A DNA stretch of 45,020 nucleotides, from contig JAPPOU010000105.1 in the NCBI GenBank assembly GCA_028817795.1, forward strand, positions 1 through 45,020, read 5' to 3'. The notes below the pieces were generated by a model. That model was not told the origin of the DNA, ran no database searches, and saw only the letters and a list, made by a program, of their open reading frames with translations. The DNA is from Alphaproteobacteria bacterium (lineage in GTDB: Bacteria; Pseudomonadota; Alphaproteobacteria; Micavibrionales; UBA2020). Position numbers and translations under genes: made by a program. Shown piece by piece: positions 29,298 to 39,798 of the stretch; the stretch's first letter is position 1; each line of letters begins with the position of its first letter.

Positions 29298-30468
29298 CAA
29301 CCCCTTCATCACTGTCTTCCCACGGCATCCGCCCAGCCTGCGCTGCAGGCAAGGGCGGCGGCAGGGTTTTCAATTCCGGCACAATGCCGCCATCTTGCAA
29401 ATGCTGCATGAACATATCGGCCATCATGGGGGCAAAGGTCATTTTCATGGGCCAAGCGGCATAAATGCTGCCCCGGCGCTGAATATGCGGACCATCGCCG
29501 ATGTTTCCACCCGCATCAAAAGGCTCGGCGCGGTCGATATAATGCGTATGCCATGTTTTATCATCCCAGTTGATATGCGGGAACATGGCCGCCATTTCTT
29601 TTTGGGCGAAAGACACGGCTTCATCTTCATCCATATCCGCTGCTTTTTCAGCAATGCCGCCGCCCAGATACCAGACATACCCGCCCTTCACCGCATGGCT
29701 GGTAATGGTGACGCGCGGCTTTGGCTGGGTTGTCACGCCGTGGCCGTAAACAGCATCTTGCAGTGTTGAAACAATCACCTGCCGAAGTGGGCGGCGCTGG
29801 GTTTGTTGTTGCGATATGTTCAGCATTTTAAACACATCTTCATTGCCAGCACCCGCTGTAAACACAACGGCTTTGGCGTTATAAGACTGTCCATTCACTA
29901 CAACCGTGCCTGCAGGTGATACAGCTTCGGCCAGGCCCTGAAACACACGCCCTTCCAGCAGTGCCGCCAATGCTGTGACCAGGCTTTTTGCATCCACAAC
30001 TTTTTCGGGCAGGCGATACATGCTGCCGCGCATATCTTTAAAAACATCCGGCGCATCTGCGGGGCTCATTTTTTCTGTCTGCGCGTTCACGACCTTTGCC
30101 GCCGCGAACAGGGCCGCGCCGTCCAGCGCTGATCCTGCGGCCCACATCATTTGCGCATCACTTAAAATTTTTACAGCAGACAGGTCAATTTCCCCGCGTC
30201 CCTCCAGCGCCGCATCCCAGCGGGCGGGCATCTGCGCAATTGCAGCGGCAGGGCCTGATTTCGCGCCGCCGATATTATATTTCTGCCCGCCATGAATCAT
30301 GCCCTGCGATGCCAAAGTCTGCGCACCGCCCAAAGTATCTTTTTCAAACAGAATGACGTTATACCCCGCACGCCGCAAACGCGCCGCCAGCCACAGGCCT
30401 GCAATGCCGCCGCCAATAACGATGACATCATAAGATAATGTTCCTGATTTCATGTCTGCCAAATGCAT
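29269..30468 (-). CDS. FAD-dependent oxidoreductase (DAO family)
   Basis: YDVIVIGGGIAGLWLAARLRRAGYNVILFEKD dinucleotide-binding motif. Confidence 0.88.
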   Translation of the reverse strand: MHLADMKSGTLSYDVIVIGGGIAGLWLAARLRRAGYNVILFEKDTLGGAQTLASQGMIHGGQKYNIGGAKSGPAAAIAQMPARWDAALEGRGEIDLSAVKILSDAQMMWAAGSALDGAALFAAAKVVNAQTEKMSPADAPDVFKDMRGSMYRLPEKVVDAKSLVTALAALLEGRVFQGLAEAVSPAGTVVVNGQSYNAKAVVFTAGAGNEDVFKMLNISQQQTQRRPLRQVIVSTLQDAVYGHGVTTQPKPRVTITSHAVKGGYVWYLGGGIAEKAADMDEDEAVSFAQKEMAAMFPHINWDDKTWHTHYIDRAEPFDAGGNIGDGPHIQRRGSIYAAWPMKMTFAPMMADMFMQHLQDGGIVPELKTLPPPLPAAQAGRMPWEDSDEGVDVYADSIVA

Positions 30469-30635
30469 ATTGTTTTCATATCAATTTCGAGCGCGTCATA
30501 CCAGCGTGAAAAGGGGTGATTCGCTGAAAAAAACAGAAAACAATCTGGAAAACAAATACCTGTCCACAGGCTTGTCCACAAGATATAGATGTTAAAATCC
30601 CCCTTTCTTTCAACATCTTGTGCGCATTTCATCAT

Positions 30636-30664
30636 TTGACAGCCGAGAAAAATCGGCTTATACC
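30636..30664 (+). promoter_or_regulatory. Putative sigma70 promoter TTGACA-N17-TATACC with inverted repeat AGCCGA-N6-TCGGCT in the spacer
   Basis: TTGACA 30636-30641, TATACC 30659-30664, inverted repeat 30641-30658. Confidence 0.65.
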
Positions 30665-30742
30665 CTGTCTAATGCGTTTTCGGAAACGGGAATGCGTATA
30701 AGAAAAAGACTATGAGAAACGATAGAGAACTGAGAGGGTGTT

Positions 30743-31102
30743 ATGACTGAAGCAACCGCAAAAGCGGATAAAAAAGATTTGGCCGGTGCTTTTGGGCAAA
30801 AAGCCAAAGCGCGCCTGTTTTACGTCAATCTTGCACCCACGCCTGCACTGCGCCGCGATTTCACGGCGGCGACGTCCCGCACCATGCAAAGCATTAAAGA
30901 ACTGGCGGCAGGCAACGGCGCTGAAAACAGCATCACCATTCGCTCCGGCGGCGCGGCACTCGACAAGATCGGCGTTTTCTATCTGAACGCACCGGAACAT
31001 TTTGCGCAGCAAGTGCGTGGGTTGGATGGCGTTATCTCGGTTGAAAAACCCGCGCTGCGTCCGAACCGCAGGTCAGTATCACGGCTGTCGCGTTACCGCT
31101 AA
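30743..31102 (+). CDS. Small hypothetical protein with peptidase-inhibitor-I9-like C-terminal segment
   Basis: IGVFYLNAPEHFAQQVRGLDGVISVEKPALRPNRR; preceded by a strong promoter. Confidence 0.6.
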   Translation: MTEATAKADKKDLAGAFGQKAKARLFYVNLAPTPALRRDFTAATSRTMQSIKELAAGNGAENSITIRSGGAALDKIGVFYLNAPEHFAQQVRGLDGVISVEKPALRPNRRSVSRLSRYR

Positions 31103-31117
31103 AGACTAGATCATTGT

Positions 31118-31247
31118 GCATTTAATAAATCCCCGTGTCCCCGCGCAGGCGGGGACCCAACGCGCTTTGTACCCATTTATAAATGACAACCTGTCGCCCA
31201 CGCTGGGCCCCTGCCTACACAGGGGCGCGTGATTCTTTCCAAATGCA
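31118..31247. repeat. Intergenic multi-hairpin element (copy 3), between convergent genes
   Basis: TGCATTT/AAATGCA outer arms; GTCCCCGC-gca-GGCGGGGAC; GCCCCTG-cctaca-CAGGGGC. Confidence 0.65.
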
Positions 31248-31254
31248 GAATGCC

Positions 31255-31998
31255 CTAATCCACACCGTAATTTGAATAAACGGTTTCAAGCTTCTTATCC
31301 GCCGCAATTGATGCAGGCGTGACCAGTTCTTGTGCCTTGATAATTGCCATACAAGCATCGACATCTGTCGCGCCTTTTTCAAGGCAGTCAGGATGACGTT
31401 TCATGCGCTGGTGTATCAAGGCCTGCACCGGCGCGGCATCAAGCGCCATGTCAGATACTTTTTCTATCTGCCCAACCTCTATGCCTGCTGCGCTATAAGC
31501 ATCGTAAACAAGCTCGCTGCAGTAAAACGTGTCATCCGCGCTGCGAAAATAAATGTCATAGGGTTTATCGATCTGCTGCGTGGAAAATGCCAGCGCCGTG
31601 TCAACAATCTTGCGCCCGGTGCGGCCTGTGATATCAAGGTTGCCGATACGCTTGACCAATATACGTTCTGCCAACCCGCGCTGTACCCAGTCTGAAAAAT
31701 CAATCTCACGCACAGGGTTCACGGCTTCCAGCACCGTTGCCTTACGCTTGCCGTTCTTGTCTTTCGCCACACGCACAAGGCCGACATGCGAATAAAGGCT
31801 GCGCGTTGCCAGCATCACGGGCCATGACTGTTCTGATGTATCCGTCTGGAAAACAATATCCCCGCTTTTCAGGCGGTCGGACAGGTCTGGCGCGGGCCTC
31901 GTCATATGCACCCAGCCATAGCCGACACCAATAGCGCAGGTGGCCATCCCCGCCAAAAACACCAAAGCGCCCCAAAGGAATTTTTTTCGGATCGTCAT
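31255..31998 (-). CDS. YiiX/YebB-like permuted NlpC/P60 cysteine hydrolase with N-terminal signal anchor
   Basis: LKSGDIVFQTD...SLYSHVGLVRV...TFYCSELVYDAYSAAGIEVG (His and Cys motifs). Confidence 0.8.
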   Translation of the reverse strand: MTIRKKFLWGALVFLAGMATCAIGVGYGWVHMTRPAPDLSDRLKSGDIVFQTDTSEQSWPVMLATRSLYSHVGLVRVAKDKNGKRKATVLEAVNPVREIDFSDWVQRGLAERILVKRIGNLDITGRTGRKIVDTALAFSTQQIDKPYDIYFRSADDTFYCSELVYDAYSAAGIEVGQIEKVSDMALDAAPVQALIHQRMKRHPDCLEKGATDVDACMAIIKAQELVTPASIAADKKLETVYSNYGVD

Positions 31999-32003
31999 GT
32001 CTG

Positions 32004-32699
32004 TCAGCGCCCTTCCCCGTTTTCAAAAATGCGGCGGATGACATCGCCCACATCTTTGACTTGTGTCTCAACAATATGATGCGCGCCTGCCGTTTCCAAC
32101 ATATGACGCGGGTGCGTTCCCCATGTCACGCCAATGGTCGATGTACCCGCATTGCAGCCCATCATGATATCCATGGTCGTATCACCGATCATCACCGTGT
32201 CTTCCGGTGCATGGCCTAATTCTTCCATGACGCTGAACAGCATGTCCGGCTCCGGTTTTTCTTTCTCGCCACGGCGGCGGATGTCATTCAGGCACCGCCA
32301 TGCCGAAAACAAACTGCCGATATTGTGGTATTCGAACATATGCTTTAAGGGGTCTTCCGCCTTTGACGTGATGATGGCCAGCGTATAACCAAGGTCTTTC
32401 AGCTCGGTCAGCAAGTCTTCCGCGCCATCGAATAACAACGGCGTGTGTTCAGGATCGCCCGATGTTGCATACCGGTCGCTCAGGCTAAAGGTCGCATACA
32501 AATGTCGTGCCTGTTCATCACCCGGCGGCAGGCCCCATTTATAATCGTGGCTGTGCGGATCGTGATAGCCCCGCCGGATGCTGTCAAAACATGGAATAGG
32601 CAGGCCGTTATCGCGGGAATACATTTCAACAATGCGCCTAAACCCGCCCCATGAATCAAGGATTGTGCCATCCACATCAAAAACGATTAGCTTTGTCAT
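32004..32699 (-). CDS. HAD-superfamily hydrolase, phosphoglycolate-phosphatase-like
   Basis: LIVFDVDGTILDSWGG; LAIITSKAEDPLKHMFEYHNI; DTVMIGDTTMDIMMGCNAG. Confidence 0.93.
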   Translation of the reverse strand: MTKLIVFDVDGTILDSWGGFRRIVEMYSRDNGLPIPCFDSIRRGYHDPHSHDYKWGLPPGDEQARHLYATFSLSDRYATSGDPEHTPLLFDGAEDLLTELKDLGYTLAIITSKAEDPLKHMFEYHNIGSLFSAWRCLNDIRRRGEKEKPEPDMLFSVMEELGHAPEDTVMIGDTTMDIMMGCNAGTSTIGVTWGTHPRHMLETAGAHHIVETQVKDVGDVIRRIFENGEGR

Positions 32700-33226
32700 A
32701 CCACCTTATATACCAGAATTTTCTCGGCAAGGAACCCTGTCAATTGCACGCTCTTTTCTGCGGAGAATCCGGGAAGGTCGGCGGAATTGCTGATAATCAC
32801 CGCACCCGACTTTAAATCTGCTTTCAGTTTTGGTGGCAAACGCTCCATCATTTCGGGCGGCATGTAGCATAAAACAACATCTGCGGTGGAAAGATCGTAT
32901 TTAAAAAAATCCTGCCTCAGGAACGTCAGGTTTGAAAGGCCTCCTGCTTTTAGTTTTGAAGCAAGATAGGGCCAGAGGGCAAATTCAATGCCTGTCACCT
33001 GTGCATCCGGGCGCGCCTGCGCCACAGCCTTTGCCATGCCGCCCCAGCCGGAACCAAGCTCAATAATATTTTTTGCGTTTTCCGGCAGCACGTCAATGAC
33101 AGCACGAATGGCGCGGGATGAGCTGGGCGTTGCCGCCGCGCCCAATTTCCAGTCGTAATAAACGTATTGCGCCATCACCAAAAAGATGACGATGACAAGG
33201 CCGTTGAGCAACCAGACAGTAATCAC
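32696..33226 (-). CDS. Class I SAM-dependent methyltransferase, membrane-anchored
   Basis: [37 protein letters not shown] motif I; N-terminal TM segment. Confidence 0.8.
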   Translation of the reverse strand: MITVWLLNGLVIVIFLVMAQYVYYDWKLGAAATPSSSRAIRAVIDVLPENAKNIIELGSGWGGMAKAVAQARPDAQVTGIEFALWPYLASKLKAGGLSNLTFLRQDFFKYDLSTADVVLCYMPPEMMERLPPKLKADLKSGAVIISNSADLPGFSAEKSVQLTGFLAEKILVYKVV

Positions 33227-34674
33227 AGCTTTTTCTTCAACAGTTCGTTAACGATACCGGGGTTAGCCTTACCGCCCGATTGTTTCATCACCTGCCCGAC
33301 AAAGAAGCCAAAGAGCTTGTCTTTACCGCCCTTATATTCCGCAACTTTATCGGGGTTGGCGGCAAGAACTTCATCAATCACTTTTTCAATCGCGCCCGTA
33401 TCTGTCACCTGTTTCAGGCCCTTTTCATCCACAATCACGGCAGCGTCTTTGCCAGTTGCAAACATCTCGGCAAAGACATCCTTGGCGATACGGCCCGAAA
33501 TCGTATTGTCAGAGATAAGACCCACAAGCCCGCCTAGTTGCTCTGCTGATACAGGGCTTTCCGACAGGGTTTTTTCTGCTTTGTTCAGCGCCCCCCAAAG
33601 CTCGGTAAGCAGCCAGTTGGCAACAAGCTTGCCATCGCGACCCTTCACGGCAAATTCATAAAAATACGCCCGCTCTTTTTCCGCAACCAATACGCCCGCA
33701 TCGTAAGGCGTAAGCCCCAAATCACCGATAAAGCGCTTTTTCTTGGCATCTGGCAGTTCAGGAAGGTTATCGTTGATCGCATCGACAAAGGATTGCTCCA
33801 GCACCAACGGCAAGAGATCGGGGTCAGGGAAGTAACGGTAATCATGCGCATCTTCCTTGGACCGCATGGACCGTGTCGTGCCGCTTTTGGTATCAAACAA
33901 GCGTGTTTCCTGTTTAATCTCGCCACCGCCCTCAATCACCTCAACCTGACGGCGGGCTTCGTGCTCGATGGCCTGGTGCACGAAGCGGACGGAGTTCACG
34001 TTTTTAATTTCGCACCGCGTGCCCAGTTCATCGCCGGGCTTACGCACAGAAACATTCACATCGCAGCGCATCGATCCTTCATCCATATTGCCATCACAGG
34101 TGCCAAGATAACGCAAAATGGTGCGCAGCTTCGTCACATAAGCCGCCGCTTCATCGGCTGAGCGCATATCGGGCTTTGAAACAATTTCCATCAGAGGGTT
34201 GCCGGAGCGGTTCAAATCCACAAAACTTTTTTGCGGGTGCTGGTCGTGCAGTGATTTTCCCGCATCCTGTTCAAGGTGCAGGCGTTCAATGCCGATCACT
34301 TTTGTAGAACCGTCGGGGAGATCAATTTCAATCTCTCCTTCGCCCACAATAGGGTGCTGGTATTGCGAAATCTGATAGCCTTGGGGCAGGTCGGGGTAAA
34401 AATAGTTTTTGCGCTCAAACACCGAATGCAGGTTGATTTTTGCATTGAGGCCCAGCCCTGTCTTCACAGCCTGCGATACGCAATGCCCGTTAATGACGGG
34501 CAGCATACCGGGAAAGCCCGCATCAACCGTGCTGACATGTTCATTGGGCGCAGCCCCAAAAACCGCCGAAGCGCCGGAAAACAGCTTTGACTGCGATAGG
34601 CACTGCGCGTGGACTTCCAATCCGATCACAATTTCCCATTCACCCGTTTCACCCTTAATGAGCGCGTTTGACAT
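33223..34674 (-). CDS. gatB: Asp-tRNA(Asn)/Glu-tRNA(Gln) amidotransferase subunit B
   Basis: [63 protein letters not shown]. Confidence 0.97.
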   Translation of the reverse strand: MSNALIKGETGEWEIVIGLEVHAQCLSQSKLFSGASAVFGAAPNEHVSTVDAGFPGMLPVINGHCVSQAVKTGLGLNAKINLHSVFERKNYFYPDLPQGYQISQYQHPIVGEGEIEIDLPDGSTKVIGIERLHLEQDAGKSLHDQHPQKSFVDLNRSGNPLMEIVSKPDMRSADEAAAYVTKLRTILRYLGTCDGNMDEGSMRCDVNVSVRKPGDELGTRCEIKNVNSVRFVHQAIEHEARRQVEVIEGGGEIKQETRLFDTKSGTTRSMRSKEDAHDYRYFPDPDLLPLVLEQSFVDAINDNLPELPDAKKKRFIGDLGLTPYDAGVLVAEKERAYFYEFAVKGRDGKLVANWLLTELWGALNKAEKTLSESPVSAEQLGGLVGLISDNTISGRIAKDVFAEMFATGKDAAVIVDEKGLKQVTDTGAIEKVIDEVLAANPDKVAEYKGGKDKLFGFFVGQVMKQSGGKANPGIVNELLKKKL

Positions 34675-35635
34675 TTTTTGCCTCCATGACATCCAGATCA
34701 TTCATAATCGCAACCAGTTTATCCGCCATCAGCGGGTGCCGCGCCCTGTGCCCGGCGGTATCTATCACATGCAGTACGCTGTGCGGCACGGCTTTGTGCA
34801 GTTCCCACGCCGTTTTAAAGGGGCAGACCATATCGTAACGGCCCTGCACGATATGCACAGGGATATGCGCAAGCTTTGCGCCAATACGGCCAAGAAGCGC
34901 ATCACCATCCACAAAACCGTTATTGAGGAAATAATGGTTTTCGATGAGCGCGACGGATTTCACATGCGCTGCATCTGCCATGCCCTCTTCCATTTGCGCA
35001 TCGGTCACGACGATATCTGCAACTTTCTTTTCAATCCGCGTCCACATATCCAATGCGCGAAGAGCATCAGGGCCATCAAAAAGCTTTTTGTATCCTTGAA
35101 TGGGGTCAGCCCTATCTTCTTTGGGCAAGAGCGCCAGATAGTCTTCAAACACATCCGGGAACACCTGGCTGGCAACGCCGCCATCGTGATAGATCGCTTC
35201 CAGCTCCAGCGGGCGGCACAAAAAGATGCCATACATCACAAGCGCCTGTATTTTATCGGCATGCGCATCGGCATAGGCCAGCGCCAGCGTTGCGCCCCAC
35301 GAACCACCAAAGACAACCCAGCTGTCAATGCCCAGCAAAGAACGTAATTGCTCGATATCCTTTACCAGATGCGCGGTCGTATTATTGTCAAGACTGCCAA
35401 AGGGCCTGGACTGGCCGCAGCCCCGCTGGTCAAACAAAATAATGTTGTATTTTTCAGGGTCAAAAAACTGGCGGTTCCATCCCGCAATACCGCTGCCCGG
35501 CCCGCCGTGCAAAAACACAAGGGGCACACCATCCGGATTACCGCAGGCTTCCCAGTAAAGGGTATGCCCGTCGCCGGTATCCATCGCGCCTGTTTTATAG
35601 GGCGCGATATCGGGGTAGAGGGAAAGCAAGGCCAT
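34655..35635 (-). CDS. pip: Proline iminopeptidase (alpha/beta hydrolase)
   Basis: [60 protein letters not shown]. Confidence 0.93.
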   Translation of the reverse strand: MALLSLYPDIAPYKTGAMDTGDGHTLYWEACGNPDGVPLVFLHGGPGSGIAGWNRQFFDPEKYNIILFDQRGCGQSRPFGSLDNNTTAHLVKDIEQLRSLLGIDSWVVFGGSWGATLALAYADAHADKIQALVMYGIFLCRPLELEAIYHDGGVASQVFPDVFEDYLALLPKEDRADPIQGYKKLFDGPDALRALDMWTRIEKKVADIVVTDAQMEEGMADAAHVKSVALIENHYFLNNGFVDGDALLGRIGAKLAHIPVHIVQGRYDMVCPFKTAWELHKAVPHSVLHVIDTAGHRARHPLMADKLVAIMNDLDVMEAKNVKRAH

Positions 35636-35644
35636 TTATATCCC

Positions 35645-37126
35645 CTATGCCGCCTTCTGCAATGTTTGTGGCAGGGCATCAAAGCCTACAGCTTTTTCCA
35701 GCACATCGCCCGCCGTAAAGATGGTTTCCTCATCAAAGGGCTTACCCAAAAGCTGCAGGCCCAGCGGCAGACCATCGGATGACAAACCCGCGGGCAGGCT
35801 AAGGCCCGGCATCCCCGCCATAGAGGCCGGAACAGTAAAGATATCGTTCAGGTACATCGTGACGGGGTCTTGCGTATTTTCGCCAATGGCGAAAGCGGTG
35901 GTGGGCGCGGTGGGCGTCAGCAAAACATCGCACTTTTGATAGGCATCAATAAAATCCTGCCAGATCAACTTACGCACTTTGCGCGCCTTGTTGTAATAGG
36001 CATCGTAATAACCCGCCGACAGCACATAGGTGCCGATCAATATGCGGCGTTTTACTTCATCCCCGAAACCCGCAGCGCGGGTCTTTTCATAGGTGTCAAT
36101 CAGGTTGTCACCCGGAACACGCAGGCCGTAACGCACGCCATCATAACGGGCAAGGTTCGATGAACATTCGGCAGGCGCGATCACGTAATAGGTTTGCAGC
36201 GCATATTTTGTATGTGGCAACGATACGTCAACGATTTCAGCGCCCGCATCCTTCATCATTTCAACGCCTTTATCCCACAGCGCCATAATCTCAGGATTGG
36301 CGCCGTCCATCCTGTATTCCCTGGGCACGCCAACTTTTAAGCCCTTCACGCTTTTGCCGATTGCCGCCGCATAGTCCGGCACCGGGCGGTTAACAGATGT
36401 TGAATCTTTCGGGTCATGCCCTGCCATGGATTTCAACAGCAAGGCGCAATCTTCAACAGTCCGCGCCGTTGGGCCTGCCTGATCCAGCGACGATGCAAAG
36501 GCAATAATGCCAAAACGCGAGCACCGGCCATAGGTGGGCTTGATCCCCGCAATACCGCAAAAGGCCGCAGGCTGGCGGATGGAGCCGCCCGTATCCGTGC
36601 CTGTCGCACCCATGGCAATACGCGCCGCCACCGCCGCCGCCGAACCGCCGCCCGAACCACCGGGCACAAGGTCTTTGTCATGCGCGGTCGAGCGCCACGG
36701 GTTAATCACATTGCCATAGGCCGAGGTTGTATTAGATGAACCCATCGCAAATTCATCCAGCGCCGCCTTGCCCAACATCACGCAGCCATCATCAAACATT
36801 TGCGATGATACGGTGGATTCATAGGGCGGTTTAAACCCTTCCAGAATTTTGCTGGAGGCCGTGGTTTGAATACCCTTGGTGCAATACAAATCCTTCATGG
36901 CAATGGGAATGCCGTCCAGCGGCTTTGCATCGCCCTTGGCGTAACGCGCATCGGATTCTTTGGCCTGCGCGCGCGCATGGTCAAAAGTTTCGGTGACAAA
37001 GCAGTTTAAATGCCGCGCCGCTTCCGCCGCCGTGATATGCGCCTCGGCCAGCTCGGTTGCCGTGAATTCTTTTTTTGAAAGGCCGTCCAGCGCGGCCTTG
37101 ATCGTCAGATGCGTTAAGTTTGCCAT
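35645..37126 (-). CDS. gatA: Asp-tRNA(Asn)/Glu-tRNA(Gln) amidotransferase subunit A
   Basis: [61 protein letters not shown] amidase signature. Confidence 0.97.
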   Translation of the reverse strand: MANLTHLTIKAALDGLSKKEFTATELAEAHITAAEAARHLNCFVTETFDHARAQAKESDARYAKGDAKPLDGIPIAMKDLYCTKGIQTTASSKILEGFKPPYESTVSSQMFDDGCVMLGKAALDEFAMGSSNTTSAYGNVINPWRSTAHDKDLVPGGSGGGSAAAVAARIAMGATGTDTGGSIRQPAAFCGIAGIKPTYGRCSRFGIIAFASSLDQAGPTARTVEDCALLLKSMAGHDPKDSTSVNRPVPDYAAAIGKSVKGLKVGVPREYRMDGANPEIMALWDKGVEMMKDAGAEIVDVSLPHTKYALQTYYVIAPAECSSNLARYDGVRYGLRVPGDNLIDTYEKTRAAGFGDEVKRRILIGTYVLSAGYYDAYYNKARKVRKLIWQDFIDAYQKCDVLLTPTAPTTAFAIGENTQDPVTMYLNDIFTVPASMAGMPGLSLPAGLSSDGLPLGLQLLGKPFDEETIFTAGDVLEKAVGFDALPQTLQKAA

Positions 37127-37130
37127 CGTT

Positions 37131-37418
37131 CTACTCCACAACCTTTGGTACCACAAAGAAGCCCGCCGTCTGCTCAGGTGCGTTCAACAGGACAGCATCC
37201 ACATTATTGCCATCGGTAATCTTGTCTTCACGTTCGGGCAGTTTCATGTCGATCACGCCTGTCATCGGCTCCACGCCGGCGGTATCAACCTCGTTCAATT
37301 CGGCAATCATGCCCAAAATCTTGTTCAGGTCACCCGCCAGCTGTTCAGCCTTGTCATCCTCCAGCCGGATACGCGCCAGCCGCGCCACCTTTTCCACGGT
37401 GTTTTTATCAATAGACAT
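37131..37418 (-). CDS. gatC: Asp-tRNA(Asn)/Glu-tRNA(Gln) amidotransferase subunit C
   Basis: [45 protein letters not shown]. Confidence 0.95.
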   Translation of the reverse strand: MSIDKNTVEKVARLARIRLEDDKAEQLAGDLNKILGMIAELNEVDTAGVEPMTGVIDMKLPEREDKITDGNNVDAVLLNAPEQTAGFFVVPKVVE

Positions 37419-37457
37419 TCCGCCCTCTTGTTCATATTATTGAAACGAAAATTTATC

Positions 37458-37931
37458 ATGCCTCTTGTCTCATTAAAAGAACTGAAAGCACTTTTACCCG
37501 CCGGAAAACGCCTTGCGGGCATCGACCAGAGCAAAAACGCGCTGGGGATTGCCCTGTCGAACCCGGAACTGACGCTGGCAACGCCGCTAAAAACCATTCC
37601 ACGCAAAAAATTCAAGGATGACGTAGCCACCCTGTCCGCGTTGGCCGTGGAATACGCCATTGCGGGCTTTGTGATCGGCCTGCCCCTGAACATGGACGGC
37701 TCGTCCGGCCCACGCACAGATTCCGTAAAACATTTTGCCGATAACCTCTTGAAAGAAAAAGAGGCGCTGGGTTTTGACCCGCTTATCACTTTTTTCGATG
37801 AACGCCTCTCAACCCATGCCGCTGAACAGGTGCTGATTGATGATCTTGACCTATCACGCAAAAAACGCGCAAAAGTCATCGACGCACAGGCCGCCGCGCA
37901 AATTCTGCAAGGGACCTTGGATAGTCTTTAA
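37458..37931 (+). CDS. ruvX: Putative Holliday junction resolvase / pre-16S rRNA nuclease YqgF (RuvX)
   Basis: AGIDQSKNALGIALSNP; FVIGLPLNMDGSSGPRTDSV; FFDERLSTHAAEQVL; start ATG 37458. Confidence 0.93.
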   Translation: MPLVSLKELKALLPAGKRLAGIDQSKNALGIALSNPELTLATPLKTIPRKKFKDDVATLSALAVEYAIAGFVIGLPLNMDGSSGPRTDSVKHFADNLLKEKEALGFDPLITFFDERLSTHAAEQVLIDDLDLSRKKRAKVIDAQAAAQILQGTLDSL

Positions 37932-38233
37932 ATCTCCGCCTTACACCGCAACAGCTTGCCTGTCATAGTGCAGGATGATACCCCGCCTGGCATCTTCTGC
38001 ATCCGGATAAAGCCATCGCTGTAATGGCATTCCAGATAGACATCGCCGTGCTGCGGCAGGGTCCATGTAGCGTCCGGACCTTGCAAAACCGGCGCACCGC
38101 CCGGTGGCTTGCCATCAAAAAAAACGACATGGGAAAGATCCGTGGCCGGACAGGCCGCAATATCGGTTGTCACGGGAACGCCGGCGCACCCCGCCAACAC
38201 CAAAACAGACAAAAAGGCAAAAACGTTTTTCAT
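37928..38233 (-). CDS. Hypothetical lipoprotein
   Basis: MKNVFAFLSVLVLAGCAG lipobox. Confidence 0.6.
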   Translation of the reverse strand: MKNVFAFLSVLVLAGCAGVPVTTDIAACPATDLSHVVFFDGKPPGGAPVLQGPDATWTLPQHGDVYLECHYSDGFIRMQKMPGGVSSCTMTGKLLRCKAEI

Positions 38234-38341
38234 ACCGCAACTCTGCGCTTTTCATACAAAAAGATCAACCGCCTTTCCTTGACGCCGCATCTGGACAGTG
38301 CCAAGATGATGGCGGGTTTAATTTTTTTAAAGGGGAGCGGC

Positions 38342-38956
38342 ATGACAGCCACAGTTGAGGGATTCCAGAAAAAATTCAGTTACCACCATGGCGACCTCAG
38401 GGAATGTTTGATCGCGGCGGGACTGCATATTCTTGAAACCGAGGGCACCAGCAAGCTTTCTTTGCGCGCCACCGCGCGGGCGACAGGCGTATCACAGGCC
38501 GCGCCCTATAGCCACTTTGCCGATAAGGAAGCGCTGCTGGCCGCCATTGCCGAAACAGGATTTCAACGCCTAGCCCTGCAAATGGCCGAAGATGCAACAG
38601 GTGTGCGCGATGCGCGCGCGCGTATTGAAAAGCTGATTTTATCCTATATCCGCTTTGCGCGGGACAATACGGCGCTGTTTCAACTGATGTCGGGGCATGA
38701 CATTGCAGACATTAAAAAATACCCGACCCTTGGCATGACGGCGGGCAAAAGCTATGCGCTGATTTCCGCCGCATTGACGGCCCGCACATCACAGGATGTG
38801 GAAACACCGTTTTTAACTGTTGCGATCTGGAGCCTGTGCCACGGCCTGACGGGGCTGATTATCGACGGACGCCTCAACCCCGCAACCTTTGGCACGGAAG
38901 ACATTGAAGCCTTTGTGTCAAAAACTATCGGCGTTTTTGCACCGCAGCTCGTTTAA
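38342..38956 (+). CDS. TetR-family transcriptional regulator
   Basis: KKFSYHHGDLRECLIAAGLHILETEGTSKLSLRATARATGVSQAAPYSHFADKEALLAAIAE HTH; start ATG 38342. Confidence 0.92.
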   Translation: MTATVEGFQKKFSYHHGDLRECLIAAGLHILETEGTSKLSLRATARATGVSQAAPYSHFADKEALLAAIAETGFQRLALQMAEDATGVRDARARIEKLILSYIRFARDNTALFQLMSGHDIADIKKYPTLGMTAGKSYALISAALTARTSQDVETPFLTVAIWSLCHGLTGLIIDGRLNPATFGTEDIEAFVSKTIGVFAPQLV

Positions 38957-39798
38957 ACAAACTTTTCCACCAATCGCTTTGCTTTTCGCGCATAGGACGT
39001 GCCAAACAAGCGCGCATGCACGAGCAGGGGATAGATATTATAAATATCCGCCCGCGTTTCAAAACCGGGGCGGATGGGGCGGATATCGTTGTAACGCGCA
39101 AAGAAATACGCATCAAACGTATTGAACAGCTTGATAAAGGCAAGCTCGACATCCGGGTCTGCATAGTGAATGGCAGGGTCAAGAAAGGCTGCAATGCAGC
39201 CATGGCCCACCAATACGTTACCGCTCCACACATCGCCGTGTACCAGCACCGGCGTTTCAGGCGCATCGATATATTGCGACAGGCGGGAGGCCAGCGCCTC
39301 GATCTTTTTCATCAGGTCTTTATCAATTTTACCTTCTTCCAAAGCGCGGCGACCCATGTAAATCAAGCGCTGCTCGGCAAAAAATGCATGCCAGCTTGCG
39401 CTTTGCACATTCGGCTGGCGCAGGGAGCCTATGGTTGTATCGCGTTCAAACCCGTACATATCCCCTTTGATACCATGCAGCTTGGCAAGGTGGTGCGCGG
39501 CATCTTTTTGGGCGCGGGCGTCAAGGCTGTAATGCGTTTCGATGAACTCCATAATCATCACGTGCTCGTTGCCGTAGTCAATCTGCGGCACGGGCAGTTC
39601 GGTTTTCTCCTTTAAAAAGCGCAGCATGAAGGCTTCGGTATCAAGGCCTTTTTCCGCGACCTTGGCCACGCGATACCCGATATCGCCAAAATCAAGGCGG
39701 TATATCTGCGCGTTATTCGCGGCAGACAGGGGCGCTATGGACACAGCCTTTGCATCCATCGCCTCTTCGATTTCCCGGCGGATCGCATCTGTCATCAT
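38953..39798 (-). CDS. Fructosamine-kinase family protein
   Basis: YRVAKVAEKGLDTEAFMLRFLKEKTELPVPQI; PVLVHGDVWSGNVLVG; FLDPAIHYADPDVELAFIKLF. Confidence 0.9.
   Translation of the reverse strand: MMTDAIRREIEEAMDAKAVSIAPLSAANNAQIYRLDFGDIGYRVAKVAEKGLDTEAFMLRFLKEKTELPVPQIDYGNEHVMIMEFIETHYSLDARAQKDAAHHLAKLHGIKGDMYGFERDTTIGSLRQPNVQSASWHAFFAEQRLIYMGRRALEEGKIDKDLMKKIEALASRLSQYIDAPETPVLVHGDVWSGNVLVGHGCIAAFLDPAIHYADPDVELAFIKLFNTFDAYFFARYNDIRPIRPGFETRADIYNIYPLLVHARLFGTSYARKAKRLVEKFV

Noticed and set aside
25424-30742. Replication origin near aroE-coaE-dnaQ
   Set aside because: No cluster of DnaA boxes or AT-rich unwinding region; only two imperfect sites at 30561-30580.
34409-35347. 312-aa plus-strand ORF opposite gatB and pip
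   Set aside because: Antisense to two clear enzymes; no coding features.
36960-37457. Upstream 166 codons of the track ORF containing ruvX
   Set aside because: Antisense to gatA/gatC; YqgF homology begins at ATG 37458.
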